Assembly (NCBI RefSeq): GCF_026151205.1
Contig: NC_087081.1
Coordinates: 10,727,113 to 10,791,112, forward strand
DNA length: 64,000 bases
Direction: 5' to 3'
DNA from: Bolinopsis microptera
Lineage: Eukaryota > Ctenophora > Tentaculata > Lobata > Bolinopsidae
Position 1 is the first letter of the stretch; every line of letters begins with the position of its first letter. Shown here piece by piece: positions 35,518 to 45,994 of the stretch. A model generated the notes under the pieces. The model was not told where the DNA came from and did not search any database. It worked only from the letters and a program-made list of their open reading frames with translations. Position numbers and translations under genes: made by a program.

Positions 35518-35771
35518 TCAGCGAGGATCGTTAGAATTAAAGTTTATGACTTGTTGTTTCTTGAGTCCGACCAAATGTTCAGGATTGAATTCCGTCTGAT
35601 GTTTCCTAGCCATGTGAGCCTTCCTGTTTCCAGATGTGGAGAATTTCTTCTCGCAATAGAGGCAGTTGTAGGGCTTGAGCTTGCGATGGACTCCGTTGAT
35701 ATGTCGCCAAACTTGAGTGTTAGCGTTGCTGCCACGGAAACTCTTGCCACATAACCCACAGCTTACTGTGC
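35518..35771 (-). CDS. T21, C2H2 terminal exon, WRH family
   Basis: Acceptor ATCTCAAAGCAG, phase 1, 83 residues. Fingers CGLCGKSFRGSNANTQVWRH-INGV-H and CLYCEKKFSTSGNRKAH-MARK-H with linker RKLKPYN. The tail FNPEHLVGLKKQQVI matches T20. Other-frame ORFs on both strands are shadows. Confidence 0.9.
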
Positions 35772-36093
35772 CTGCTTTGAGATTCAAGTTAAGGATCACC
35801 ACAAAGTTGTGGCCGTTATTTATTTGTTATTATCAGGGTGAAGTCTGTGCGCATCAAGATTATCTGTAAGCCAGTAAACAATAGGGTTAAATAACTTGTA
35901 CACATATTTAAACAACATTAACAGCTGCTTTGCAAAACATAAACTAAACACTCAGAGCCGAGAACAATATAAAACATAAAATTTCTTCCAAGAAATATAA
36001 AAACAAAAAAAGTCCATCAGGAAAAAGTCTTCAAGTTTTCTAACTCCAAACACTTCTCATCTTCCTCATCAATCTCAGCAGTTTGGTCAGAAC

Positions 36094-36347
36094 TCACTGC
36101 GGCTTGTTCTGATGACTAATGTCTTGATAACGATTGATAACATTAAGTTTAGTCAGCCGTGGAGAAGGATCGAACTGAGGATGTCTCTTCAGGATGTGCT
36201 GTCTCCTGCTACCAGACTGAGTGAAGTTCTTCTCACAGTACGGACAGTCATAAGGTTTGAGCTTGAGGTGGACGGAGTTTATATGTCTCCACAGCCGTGT
36301 CCGGGTACTGGGTCCAGAGAATGATTTGCCGCAGTGCTCACAGACAC
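36094..36347 (-). CDS. T22, C2H2 terminal exon, WRH family
   Basis: Acceptor CTCCTCCCGTAG, phase 1, 83 residues. Fingers CEHCGKSFSGPSTRTRLWRH-INSV-H and CPYCEKNFTQSGSRRQH-ILKR-H with linker LKLKPYD. Confidence 0.9.
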
Positions 36348-36734
36348 CTACGGGAGGAGAGCTGGTGAGCAAGGAAATATTGTGTCGCTTAAAGATAAAT
36401 TCACAAACAAGTTGATGCGACTTAAAGGCGGACTAATATTAATTTGAAGCCTCATTTTGATGGCCATTGCTTGGGCGAGGACCTGGTATATATTGGATAT
36501 TTATTATTCGCGGTGCGGACTTATAATAGAACTTAATTTGCTGCAGATTTGTCTACCTCAGTCCCACTGGTAACTCAACTCAACAAAAGAAGTATTTTAA
36601 CACCCTAGTGGATATCAACCGCCTACAAAGTACAAGAGCCCAAATTCTATAGCCATATCCGATTTAATCGATTATCCACTGGATTTGTCTTTAAATGAGA
36701 TCTGTATAGCCGCCGAGCTGTGATCGGAGCAGTA

Positions 36735-36842
36735 CTGTGGGTAGCATTGCACGTGGGTAGGATTGCACATGGGTAGCATTGCACGTGGGTAGCATTGCAC
36801 ATGGGTAGCATTGCACGTGGGTAGCATTGCACGTGGGTAGCC
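36735..36842. repeat. 16-bp minisatellite GGGTAGCATTGCACGT
   Basis: About six to seven units. Each carries CACGTGGG or CACATGGG, so E-box-like CACGTG recurs. Open frames across it are spurious. Confidence 0.95.
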
Positions 36843-37308
36843 GTGTTACATACTCGCTATAAGAACTATAGTGCCCGTGATAACTTGCAGGTACTGTACA
36901 ATGCTTATTCACTATTCAGATTGCTCAGATTGATGTACTGCTGTGACAAGCTGATCAGTGACGGAGCTAACTGTTATTATTAGATTATTGCATTTATTAT
37001 TGCATAAGCCTCGTGACCGTGGCGAATTGATTGGTGAGCTGTTGAAATATGAGGTGAGCTTCGAATTGTGATGCCAGAATTAAATTAATTGTGCGAAAAG
37101 AAATAAAATACAATTTTCTCTTTAAAATAAGGTTAAAATTTAAAATAATTTACTGCGTTTGACGCAAAAGTAAACAAATAGGGAAAAAAAAAACAACTCA
37201 ATAATATTTTCGGTAAACTAATTAATCAAACCACGCTTATCTTTAAAATATATTCCTATTATTTTCTGTCCAAACAAGTTTATAAAGATTAAAAACTATC
37301 CAATAATA

Positions 37309-37541
37309 TCAAAAATTAAACTTAATAAACTTGTGTTTCTTCACTCTCTTCAGATCCTCCTCATTGAACTGGGTAGGATGACTCCTCATCATGTGCCCCC
37401 TCCGTGAACTAGCCACACTGAAGGAACGGTCACAATAGAGACACTTGTAGGGTTTCAGTTTCAGGTGGACTGCGTTTATGTGACGCCACACTTGGGAGGT
37501 ACCGTTAGCGCCGTTGAATATCTTCCCGCAGTACTGGCAAA
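37309..37541 (-). CDS. T23, C2H2 terminal exon, WRH family
   Basis: Acceptor CTCGTTCCAG, phase 1, 76 residues. Finger 1 CQYCGKIFNGANGTSQVWRH-INAV-H, linker LKLKPYK, finger 2 CLYCDRSFSVASSRRGH-MMRS-H, basic tail (LKRVKKHKFIKF). The finger-1 cysteines lie upstream of the first in-frame ATG-like codon, which shows the segment depends on splicing for its start. Confidence 0.9.
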
Positions 37542-37875
37542 CTGGAACGAGGTTAAACTTAAATTTCTTATTTTTTGTAATTGTAATGAGAGGTTTTGTG
37601 ACTTTATTTTTGGAAGTTATTTTCTTAAATTTTATAATTGTAATTTGTTCCAGAAATTTGCCAAAACTAAAAGGTTGATTAGGGCTCGAGAGGGAAATCT
37701 CATTTCACATTTGGAAATAACCGTATTCAGATCTTTAATTTAATCAAGTAAAACAGTCTATTAATAAGGGCATATTAAATTTAAACAAAATACTATCAGC
37801 AAAACACCTTTCAGTTACTCAACAGTTTAAATAAAGTCATTAAATATCTTTGAGAGTTGTTGGTTAAAAGTTCAC

Positions 37876-38282
37876 TTATTTTGCCCCACGGAAACAGACG
37901 CCCCGGCGAGTGTGTGCACGTGCATTGCTCTCATCTTTAAACCCCTTTCCACAGAACTGACACTTGAATGGTCTAAGATCCACCCCCTCCGCATTGGGTT
38001 GCAGCTCACACACTTTAGAGTGCCTGTTCCTGTTTCCCCCGCAGCTAAATTGCCTGCCGCAATACTTGCACAGGAGCCCTTCTCGGGTCGTTCTTGCGTA
38101 TTTAGCAACCGCTTCAGCTTCGGTTAAACCCATGTATTCAGCTGAAGTCATTTTATCAGGTAGGGTCTTCCAAAGGGCATTGGGGATTGCTGCGTTTTTG
38201 TTTACTACAATTGGTTGAGTGTAGCTGGTACGTTCAGTCTGAGACACTATGCTACCGAGCGCTTGTACTCTGGGTCTGCTGA
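37876..38282 (-). CDS. T24, C2H2 terminal exon with triplicated acceptor
   Basis: Acceptor GTGACCTTTCAG, phase 1, 134 residues. It is one of three identical acceptors spaced 27 bp apart (exon starts 38282, 38309, 38336). All keep the frame; the upper two would add 9 or 18 residues (STISRDLSV per unit). A lead of about 70 residues precedes fingers CKYCGRQFSCGGNRNRH-SKV-C and CQFCGKGFKDESNARAH-TRRGV-C, both C2HC. A strand-opposite frame is a shadow. Confidence 0.85.
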
Positions 38283-38824
38283 CTGAAAGGTCACGTGATA
38301 TTGTGCTGACTGAAAGGTCACGTGATATTGTGCTGACTGAAAGGTATCGAATGTGTAGTCAGATTACTCATTACACAGACTACTAGTCTCATAGTCTGGT
38401 GAGAGTGTGACTGTGAGCAATGGGAATTTGAACATTGTACTTTATTTAGGCTGAATCAACTATTGATGTATTTCTTGATTGTAGCAGTATGGTCCAATCA
38501 TGGATAAGGGTAGTGGTTACAAGCCAAACGATAATCTAATTGTGGTCAACTTTTGTACAGGTTCGGTGGCTTCAAATACACATGGAAATTGCGCTGCTAA
38601 AATGGTGCAAGTTTAACAACTTTGACTGTACTAGGTAAAATTAAATAATAAAAGTAAATTGGCGAAAAATCAGACAGTAAAATAATGATAAAATAACATT
38701 TTCAAGAGCCAACTCTAAATAAACATGCGGCTGTCGGTCTAATCTATCTCAACAACACCAGAACAAAATGGTGAACCAGTACTTCCATTTCTTTACTATT
38801 TCACAAGATCGTCCAGAGGCTTGC

Positions 38825-39069
38825 CTAAATATGTTTCCTCCGAGTATGCGATCTACGGTTACTCTCATCATTGAACCTCAATCCACAAATACCACACTGA
38901 TAAGGGTACAAGTCAACCTCAGCCACGTTGGGCTGATGAAAGCAGATCTTGGAGTGCCGCTTCATGTTGCCATAGGTACTGAAACTCTTCCTGCAATGAC
39001 AGCAAAGATGGGGGCCAGGAGGGCGGAGTGTGTGTGGGACAAGGAGCCAAGAGGGGGAGCTGGCCTGGT
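38825..39069 (-). CDS. T25, C2H2/C2HC terminal exon
   Basis: Acceptor CTCAATTTCAG, phase 1, 80 residues. A Pro-rich lead (SSPSWLLVPHTLRPPGP) precedes CHCRKSFSTYGNMKRH-SKI-C and CGICGLRFNDESNRRSH-TRRK-H. It has no start codon on this strand, so it is easily missed. Related to T24 by the NVAEVDLYPYQ linker, which matches T24's NAEGVDLRPFK. Confidence 0.85.
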
Positions 39070-39506
39070 CTGAAATTGAGGATTTGCAGTGTGAAAATAA
39101 TTAAGACATCTGTTGCAAATCAGATATCTCTGCGAGATCTGGAATGAGTGGTCAAGGAATCATTGTGGTCAATACTGGCGATCAAAGGTAGATTTCATAT
39201 CATTAGGCCTTTTAATGATACGATAATAAATAGTGGTTAAGCATAATATACTCGCTATTCAATGTGTAAATAAGAAGTGAGTTAAATAATTATTCATCTT
39301 GATCATTAAGCAACAAATATTAACAGGGTGAGTCATTATTCAAGAAAGACCTTGAACAACATCTTGAAGTTAGACGATAAACGAGAAAGATATAAAATAA
39401 GAAAGACATGAGAAAAATCCGTTTGTTTTTTCCATTCTACACTTAAATGTTTTGAGCTAATAAAAAAAATTGTTTCTTGAACTATCAATGCTATAACCCC
39501 AACAGA

Positions 39507-39736
39507 TTAGCTCCTATCAGATCGATCAAACTTCAACATTCTACAGCTTCTCTTGACATGTCTGTCCCGGTTACTCCTGTCATTGAAGTTTTGTCCACAG
39601 AAGTTACAGAAATAAGCAGGTCTGTGAACTGTTCCTGATTTGTCACATATCTTGGCGTGTCTGGTCCTGTTCCCGGCATTGGAAAAGCTCTTGTTACAGA
39701 AGTAACAGTCGTAGGTTTTGTTTAGAAATCGGGTCA
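39507..39736 (-). CDS. T26, C2HC-type terminal exon
   Basis: Acceptor TTTCTTTCAG, phase 1, 75 residues. Fingers CYFCNKSFSNAGNRTRH-AKI-C and CNFCGQNFNDRSNRDRH-VKRS-C, both ending in Cys. Linker DKSGTVHRPAYF. Same family as T24, T25, T27 and T28. Confidence 0.9.
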
Positions 39737-40014
39737 CTGAAAGAAATTGGTAAAATTATCAGGGATCGGATGGTCATTTGAGGTTTGGACCTATTTCAAT
39801 ATCGCATCGGATATGAACATTACAATAAAGATTGCTCGGCTATTCATACATCACTAATATGAGGTCAGTAATGGGGTATCCCCTGTGCCTACAGCAGAAC
39901 AAACAAACAAAAACAAAAACATTAACATAACCTAGCAGAAAATATTATTTTAAATATTCACCATCTCAGGACCCATTAAAAAGGAGAGCCCTCCTGCCAC
40001 TAGAAAGGAGAGCC

Positions 40015-40078
40015 CTCGTGACGTCACGTGAGGGAGTGTGACGTCACACTCCCTCACGTGACGTCACACTCCCTCTCA
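40015..40078. repeat. CRE-containing repeat at the T27 3' end
   Basis: Repeated TGACGTCACACTCCCTCACG. It encodes the last residues (DVT) and stop of T27. Confidence 0.85.
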
Positions 40079-40373
40079 CAATTATCCACACAGCTCTTCT
40101 CATGTCTCCTCCGCTGACTCCCATCCCTAAACCTCCTAGTGCAGTGCTGACACTTATACGGAGTAAGATCCAACCCAGCAACTTTAGGTTGACTAAAACA
40201 CACCCTGCTATGTCTCCGCTGGTTCCCTGTGGAGCTAAAGGAGCGAGGACAGTAGGGACAGGAGTATCGGGTCACCTCCGAATGGTGGGTGTCCATGTGG
40301 AACTGGAGGGACTCTTCCGGGATGAAGCAGCCGCAGACGTAGCAGTTGAGTCGCCGGAGACTCTGTGGTGCCT
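40054..40373 (-). CDS. T27, three-finger terminal exon
   Basis: Acceptor GTTCCTTTCAG, phase 1, 105 residues. Fingers: CYVCGCFIPEESLQFH-MDTH-H, CPYCPRSFSSTGNQRRH-SRV-C, CQHCTRRFRDGSQRRRH-EKS-C. The linker VAGLDLTPYK ties it to T24. The C-terminal CDVT and stop come from a TGACGTCACGTGA motif. Confidence 0.9.
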
Positions 40374-40799
40374 CTGAAAGGAACATGGTGACGGGGTGAC
40401 GCAATTAGGAAGTGCTCTTGGAGATACATTTAATGTATTTCTTGGCCGTAATATTTCATGTGAAATGATTTGTCAGATGATGGAATAAATCAGTTGAAAC
40501 TTAAATGCGGGTGAAGGTTTTTTGGTTCTGATATGTTTCCAACAAACTTAGCTCTTGCAGGTTTAAATCATTTGCTCTGGTAGCTCTTCAGCTCATTAAG
40601 TTATGAAGATCATATGTTCATAGGACCGCCTTTTAATGTTTGACCTTACGTGAAAAACATTTCAAATTTCCTTTTGGTACTTTAATTTTCATTACTATTA
40701 CTGTAATAACAAAGGACACTCTGTTTATTAAGTAATTGATCAAATTGTAAAAGATACAGTATAAATGTACACTTACAGTGTTTCACGTTGTATGAATCG

Positions 40800-43730
40800 A
40801 ATAGAGGATAAGGTAATACGTTTTTTTATTGAAATCTTTCAAATCAGTCAATTACATACAAGTTTACACAATGAATTAGTTAAATATAATATTGTCCTCT
40901 AAGCATGGATTGTCAAAGTTGAAATTGTCTCGGACAAAATGTATGTAACCAAAGGACCTGAGGGTCACCAAAACACAGATATTGAGTGCAAATGCAGCTC
41001 CTGCACAAGCATGGGCCCTTATAAAATTGTAATAAGTTACTTTAAACAAAATCACACACCCATTCAATCAATTCATAAAATATTGTGCTGTGAGATGAAA
41101 TTGAGAAATATGTGAATGCAGACAGCAAGAATAGATAATCTTGAATAAACTATTTTACGGATTTGTTTCTATTGAATAGTCAAGTTCAGAGTCCGAATCC
41201 ACCGGGATAATTTTCCCCCACATGTAAGTGGAAAGTTTACTTTTAAAATCAGTGATACTCTCTATCTCACGGATATCTAGAGGAATGTGATTCCACTTAG
41301 TGTGGGTCCTATAGAAGAAATTCTTGGCAAAAGCGTTGGAGCTTGCTCGAGGTGAGATAGAGCTTACAAAACATAGAGAGTCCATGTGACTATTTCTGAG
41401 CCTTGAGTGGCCTTGAAATGGTTGCAAATATGAGGGTAAAGTGACAGGTATATGTTGCTTCACAATTTTGAAGAAGAAGATGAGATCCAAGAAGTCAAAG
41501 CGGTCTTCAATCGGCATAATCTTCAGCTGTCTGCATTTTTGAATGTATGTGGATGGTGGATAACTCATATACTCCTCGTGAAGAATCCACTTAATAGCAC
41601 GCTTTTGGAGGCCCTCCAGCTTGCTTATCTGGGATTTTGTGACTGGTCTCCATATAACCGAGCAATGCTCAAATAGGCTCCTCACTAAAGTGAGATACAG
41701 TACTCTACGACGATTTACGTCTTGGACAAAATAACAATTTCTTCTCGCCATGCCTAATTTTTGGTTTGCCTTAGAAAGGACTTTGGAGCACTGATCTTTC
41801 CAATCGAGATTTGATGTCACAATTACACCCAGATCCTTTTCATGATCAACATAGTCAAGTGTGATTCTTCCCATGGAGTATACAAAGTTAAAGAGTGGTA
41901 GGACACTAAGGAGGGAAACTGTTTCGGATATCCTTCCTGCGACGGTGAGGACCTTACATTTGTCGGGATGAAATCTCATTTTATTAGAAAGTGACCAGTC
42001 ATGGAGATAATCAATGTCCTTCTGCAGTCGCAGGATATCAGACTCCGAAACAATCTTACGCCAAATTTTAGTATCATCGGCATACAGTGACAGTTGTGTG
42101 CCTGGTGAAATCCCCACTGATATATCATCAATGAACATAATGAACAGCAATGGTCCCAAAATTGACCCTTGAGGTACACCAGACTGGGCGTTTCTCATAG
42201 AAGAAAACTTGCCACTTATCAAGACCTGTTGTTGCCTGTCTCTTAGATAATCAGTGATGAATTTCAGTAGCCTCCCATCAATACCAAATTTGCTCTTTAG
42301 CTTAAATAATATAAGATCATGGTTAACCGAGTCAAATGCTTTGGCAAAATCAAAGTAGACTACATCTGTTCTCATATTTTCATTCAGTGAGAGCGCTAGG
42401 CTGTCGCACAGTCCGACAAGATTAGTTGCACAAGATCTCTCAGCTCGGAAACCATGCTGTTTGTCATTGATCATGCCATTAGTAAGTGCCAATAACTCAT
42501 CTCTTATTATGCGTTCAAGAACTTTTGTGATTAAGCATGTAAGAGAAATTGGCCTATAATTTGAAACCTCATGTTTATCCCCTTTCTTGAATATTGGTAC
42601 AATGTGCCCCAGTTTCCACTCCCTTGGTAGTGTCCCAATGTTGTAGCATGAATGAAAAAGTATTGATATAGGGTATGCGAGCCCAACCGCACAGTTTTTC
42701 AAAAGTTTCCCATGGATACCATCAGGTCCATAAGCTTTATTTGCATTAATATTGGAAAGGGTTTTGCGAACCCTTCTGTGGTCAAATTCAATATCAAAGC
42801 GCCAATCATTAGAGTAATCTATATCTATGTCATAAGTTGATGCCTCAGAGAACTGCTCGAAGAAAAAGTCATTAAATAGGTTGGCCTGGTCTTCAGGGCA
42901 GTTACGGACAGTGCCTTTGTGGCTTACAAACTCAGGGATACGCTGACTAGCTGTCTTCGATTTGACATAGGACCAAAATTTTTTTGTTATTAAAGCACTA
43001 TCATCAGATTCATTTAATGTTTCCCTCATTTTTTGAGCAACCACATTTTTGAAATTTTTCCTAGCAAGGGAGAATGCAATTTCAGCTCTATCACTTTTAT
43101 GCCTTTCTTTATGTAATCTCACTTTCTTACGCCATGCATCATAACACTCCGAGTCAAACCATGGATCTTGGCCATCAGTCTTGACAGAGCATTTTTTAAC
43201 AAATTTATCTGTGACATTAAAAAGTTTGTCCTTAAATTTTTTCCATCCAATTTCAGGTTCTGTGCCATTGAGCAATGCATCCCAATTCGTGTGTCGGAGT
43301 TCATGGTTTAGCCTCTCCCAGTTCACAGTCTTAAAGTTATAGCACATACGCCTGACTGGCTTCTTCCTACCAACTTTAACGTTGATCTTAAAATTGATGG
43401 GGAAGTGGTCAGACTTGCAAGCACTATCTCTCTCACCTACCATTAGGTCATTAATATTTGACACAGAGTTTGTGAGCAATAGGTCAAGCGTTTTGCCTTT
43501 GCAGTGGGTAGGTGTTAACACACATTGTTGAAGGCCTAGATCAACAAAAGATTCAACAAAAGATTGCTCAATAGGACAGGAGCTGGCCAGGGTAGACCAG
43601 GAAACTCCGGTCAGGTTAAAATCTCCTAGTATGAAGACTTTACTCAGTCCTCTTCTTCTAAGAAGAGTTTTCAAAGACTCAACAATTTTTTCATGATTTA
43701 TAAATATTAAATTAATAGGAAATCAGTAGG
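40800..43730 (-). mobile_element. 5'-truncated non-LTR retrotransposon insertion
   Basis: Holds the ORF at 41155-43674 and a 3' untranslated part of uncertain length running to about 40.8 kb. No clear target-site duplication or A-tail was delimited, so the ends are approximate. The intact RT frame suggests a recent insertion. It enlarges the T27-T28 interval to about 3.6 kb. Confidence 0.75.
41155..43674 (-). CDS. LINE ORF2: endonuclease (partial) plus reverse transcriptase
   Basis: 839 residues with no stop or frameshift. It copies element RNA into the genome (target-primed reverse transcription is known for this class). Endonuclease C-terminal part: GDFN at 17-20 and SDH at 88-90. RT: KAYGPDGI 313-320, NYRPISLT 372-379, QHGFR 406-410, FDFAKAFDSV 441-450, GVPQGSILGP 499-508 and catalytic YADD 531-534. 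The N-terminal half of the endonuclease is absent and an in-frame stop lies about 50 bp upstream, so the copy is 5'-truncated. Clade assignment (CR1/jockey-like) is approximate. It sits between T27 and T28 in the same orientation as the exons. Confidence 0.92.
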   Translation of the reverse strand: MKTLLRRRGLSKVFILGDFNLTGVSWSTLASSCPIEQSFVESFVDLGLQQCVLTPTHCKGKTLDLLLTNSVSNINDLMVGERDSACKSDHFPINFKINVKVGRKKPVRRMCYNFKTVNWERLNHELRHTNWDALLNGTEPEIGWKKFKDKLFNVTDKFVKKCSVKTDGQDPWFDSECYDAWRKKVRLHKERHKSDRAEIAFSLARKNFKNVVAQKMRETLNESDDSALITKKFWSYVKSKTASQRIPEFVSHKGTVRNCPEDQANLFNDFFFEQFSEASTYDIDIDYSNDWRFDIEFDHRRVRKTLSNINANKAYGPDGIHGKLLKNCAVGLAYPISILFHSCYNIGTLPREWKLGHIVPIFKKGDKHEVSNYRPISLTCLITKVLERIIRDELLALTNGMINDKQHGFRAERSCATNLVGLCDSLALSLNENMRTDVVYFDFAKAFDSVNHDLILFKLKSKFGIDGRLLKFITDYLRDRQQQVLISGKFSSMRNAQSGVPQGSILGPLLFIMFIDDISVGISPGTQLSLYADDTKIWRKIVSESDILRLQKDIDYLHDWSLSNKMRFHPDKCKVLTVAGRISETVSLLSVLPLFNFVYSMGRITLDYVDHEKDLGVIVTSNLDWKDQCSKVLSKANQKLGMARRNCYFVQDVNRRRVLYLTLVRSLFEHCSVIWRPVTKSQISKLEGLQKRAIKWILHEEYMSYPPSTYIQKCRQLKIMPIEDRFDFLDLIFFFKIVKQHIPVTLPSYLQPFQGHSRLRNSHMDSLCFVSSISPRASSNAFAKNFFYRTHTKWNHIPLDIREIESITDFKSKLSTYMWGKIIPVDSDSELDYSIETNP

Positions 43731-43962
43731 AAAAATGTAAAACTGTAAATTGTTTTACATACAGAATATAAAACAAACAAATAAAGAAGGCCTTGTAAAA
43801 TTTGACAACAATGAACATAAATAAGAAAATAGAGCAAGGAATTTAATAAATCAAGCCCTATTTAATCAAATAATCTATAAAATGTTTTTTAACACTGTCT
43901 GTAGTTAAAGGTTCATTTAATTTGGCCAACACAAAGTTATCAAAACTTTATCCAGGTCCAAT

Positions 43963-44252
43963 TCACGTTCCACTACCCCCACCACCACCACCGCCGAGGC
44001 CACCACCACCACCACCACCACCAACACCACCACCACCACCACCACCACCACCACCGCTACCAAATCGTTTCCATTCATTCAACCTCTTGCAATACTTCTT
44101 AACGTGCCGGTTCCTGTTGCTCTCGTCGTTGAAGCTCTGGTTGCAGTAGGCACAGGGATAAGGCTTCATGTTGAGGTGTTTGGACATGGTATGGAGGAGA
44201 AACCTTTTGTTAGTGCGGAACCCTCGGTCACACCGCGTACAGAAGTAGTTAT
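43963..44252 (-). CDS. T28, C2H2 terminal exon with polyglycine tail
   Basis: Acceptor CCTTCCTCTCAG, phase 1, 95 residues. Finger 1 CTRCDRGFRTNKRFLLH-TMSK-H lies upstream of any start codon. Finger 2 is CAYCNQSFNDESNRNRH-VKKY-C. The C-terminus after KRFGS is almost pure glycine with single Val and Leu, encoded by a CCA/CCG triplet repeat (minus-strand GGT/GGC), so its length probably varies. Confidence 0.88.
43974..44055. repeat. (CCA)n coding triplet repeat
   Basis: About 80 bp of CCA/CCG triplets within T28, encoding Gly on the minus strand. Confidence 0.95.
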
Positions 44253-44840
44253 CTGAGAGGAAGGGAAATTAAATAATTGATAAAATAATTATTGTTTTGT
44301 ATTTGACAAGCCGTGTGAACGTTAAAAGGTGTCTTAAGCTGAAAGTGCCCCTTTGAATAAAGAATGTCCTCTTAAAATACTTATTCGTGAGCAATTTTCA
44401 GGACTAATCGATGGAAGTGGTAAATACGATGTCCATTTGAGCGCATCATTGAGGATCAGAAAGTTTAGTTTCGGTTCAATTTCTTCTGATATTTGAAATC
44501 ATTTCAATACTGCTATAAATTTGTTAACTTAATTTGACCAAAGGAAACTCTTTAATTAAACTAAGTAATAGTAGTAAACACTTGAATATCATACAAACAT
44601 AGAACACATAATAAATCCCCTTTTGCCGGCTGAACAGCACAGCAGCATTGATAATGTGAATAAAACATTAAAACATTTAAACTAAATACCACACATAACA
44701 ACCGTTTAATTAATATAGGATATTTAAATAAAGAGAATAATAAAACTCGGTGGTCCCATAGTGATAGAGAACAGTCAAAATTCATGAAGTGTTGTAGCTA
44801 TGACGACTGAAAATGAGTCGAGAAACTGGACAACTTAATC

Positions 44841-45376
44841 TCAGATTCTGGGCCTGCCGCGTTTAGAAGGTCCCCCAATCAGTGCCCCACTACCTTGATC
44901 AGGATGGCCAGCATCAGAGTAACCACCTCCTCCTCCGCCAGCTCTCCCAACTACCACCACTCCTTCACCTACACTTGAACCAGATGACACCGGGAAACGG
45001 ACACCACTTCCCAACACAGATGCTGTACCCTCAATTGGTCTATCCATCAAACTAGCAGCTACTTGATAGGGGTATCTGTTGACAAGATACCCCGCAGTAG
45101 GACCAGTGATAGTTCTCCGGCTCCCCCAAACCGGGGCAGGTTTCCTCCACTCGTACTGGGCAGCCCGGACGGGAACCTCGTGGTTATGTGCTGGCAAGGG
45201 CGACATCAACTTCCCGTCCTTTAGAGTTACACGAGCTTTACAGCCCTCCCTGAAGGAGCAGCACAGCCAGTATGAGACGTTGTGGCTACGTTTGCTGTTT
45301 GCTGCGAACCTGTACCCGGCTAGGATCAGGATACTTTTACCGGACTTCCGGCCCGGGACAAACCGGAGGAGGGAAC
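44841..45376 (-). CDS. T29, FLYWCH terminal exon with Gly-rich tail and AT-hook-like end
   Basis: Acceptor CTTCTCAACCCAG, phase 1, 177 residues. A textbook FLYWCH domain occupies about 1-70: FVPGRKSGKSILILAGYRF, then YWLCCSFREGCKAR and a His pair in PAHNHEVP. A variable Ser/Gly/Val region with GGGGGG follows. The protein ends SKRGRPRI, containing the RGRP core of an AT-hook. The domain start lies upstream of any ATG. Its Cys/His spacing matches mod(mdg4)-type FLYWCH better than T18 does. Confidence 0.9.
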
Positions 45377-45663
45377 CTGGGTTGAGAAGAGGGTGAGGTG
45401 GTGATTTGAGGGGTGGAAAGTGTGGTGATTAATGGTGATTAATGGTGATATCATTTAGAGCCAGGCAGAGAGAAATTCGTCAGACTCACGTCTGATTTTT
45501 GCAAATGCGTCCATTTAAAAATTCATAAAATTATAAACAATTATAAAGCTACTTATCATTTATGATTTAAACTAGTAGAGTCATTTAAATTAAACAGAGT
45601 ACGTATTGAAAAACAAATAATGCCATAATCTAAAAACACATCACAGCTCCGCATCAAAAGTAT

Positions 45664-45741
45664 CTATAGTCTCCATTCACTTTAGGAACCGTTGCCTCAG
45701 CTTCATCATAAGACACGTCTTCCTGTGTCTGCACAGGTTAA
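45664..45741. repeat. Duplicated 3' end of T30
   Basis: Repeats, with a few changes, the coding tail and stop of T30 (45785-45860) at a 121-bp period. The intervening bases carry TGACGTCAC. Confidence 0.9.
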
Positions 45742-45797
45742 AAAGGTGAGGCCTCGTGACGTCACACTCCCTCACGTGACGCCACTATAGTCTCCAT

Positions 45798-45994
45798 TCA
45801 CTTAAGGAACCGTTTCCTCAGCTTCATAAGACAAGTCTTCCTGTGTCTGCACAGGTTAGCGGGCTGGTTGAAGGAGGCGGAACAGAGCGGACAAGTGTAC
45901 GGTTTCAATCCGAGGTGGACGGCGTTGACGTGGACTTTGAGAGGGTGCTTGGAGTTGAACCCTTTGTTGCAGTATGGGCAGGGGTAGGGTTTGT
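45798..45994 (-). CDS. T30, C2H2 terminal exon
   Basis: Acceptor CACTGCTTCAG, phase 1, 64 residues. Finger 1 CPYCNKGFNSKHPLKVH-VNAV-H, linker LGLKPYT, finger 2 CPLCSASFNQPANLCRH-RKT-C, basic tail (KLRKRFLK). No start codon, so it depends on splicing. Confidence 0.9.

Noticed and set aside
40876-41067. 63-codon minus-strand frame below the LINE ORF
   Set aside because: No domain recognised; lies in the probable 3' untranslated part of the element.
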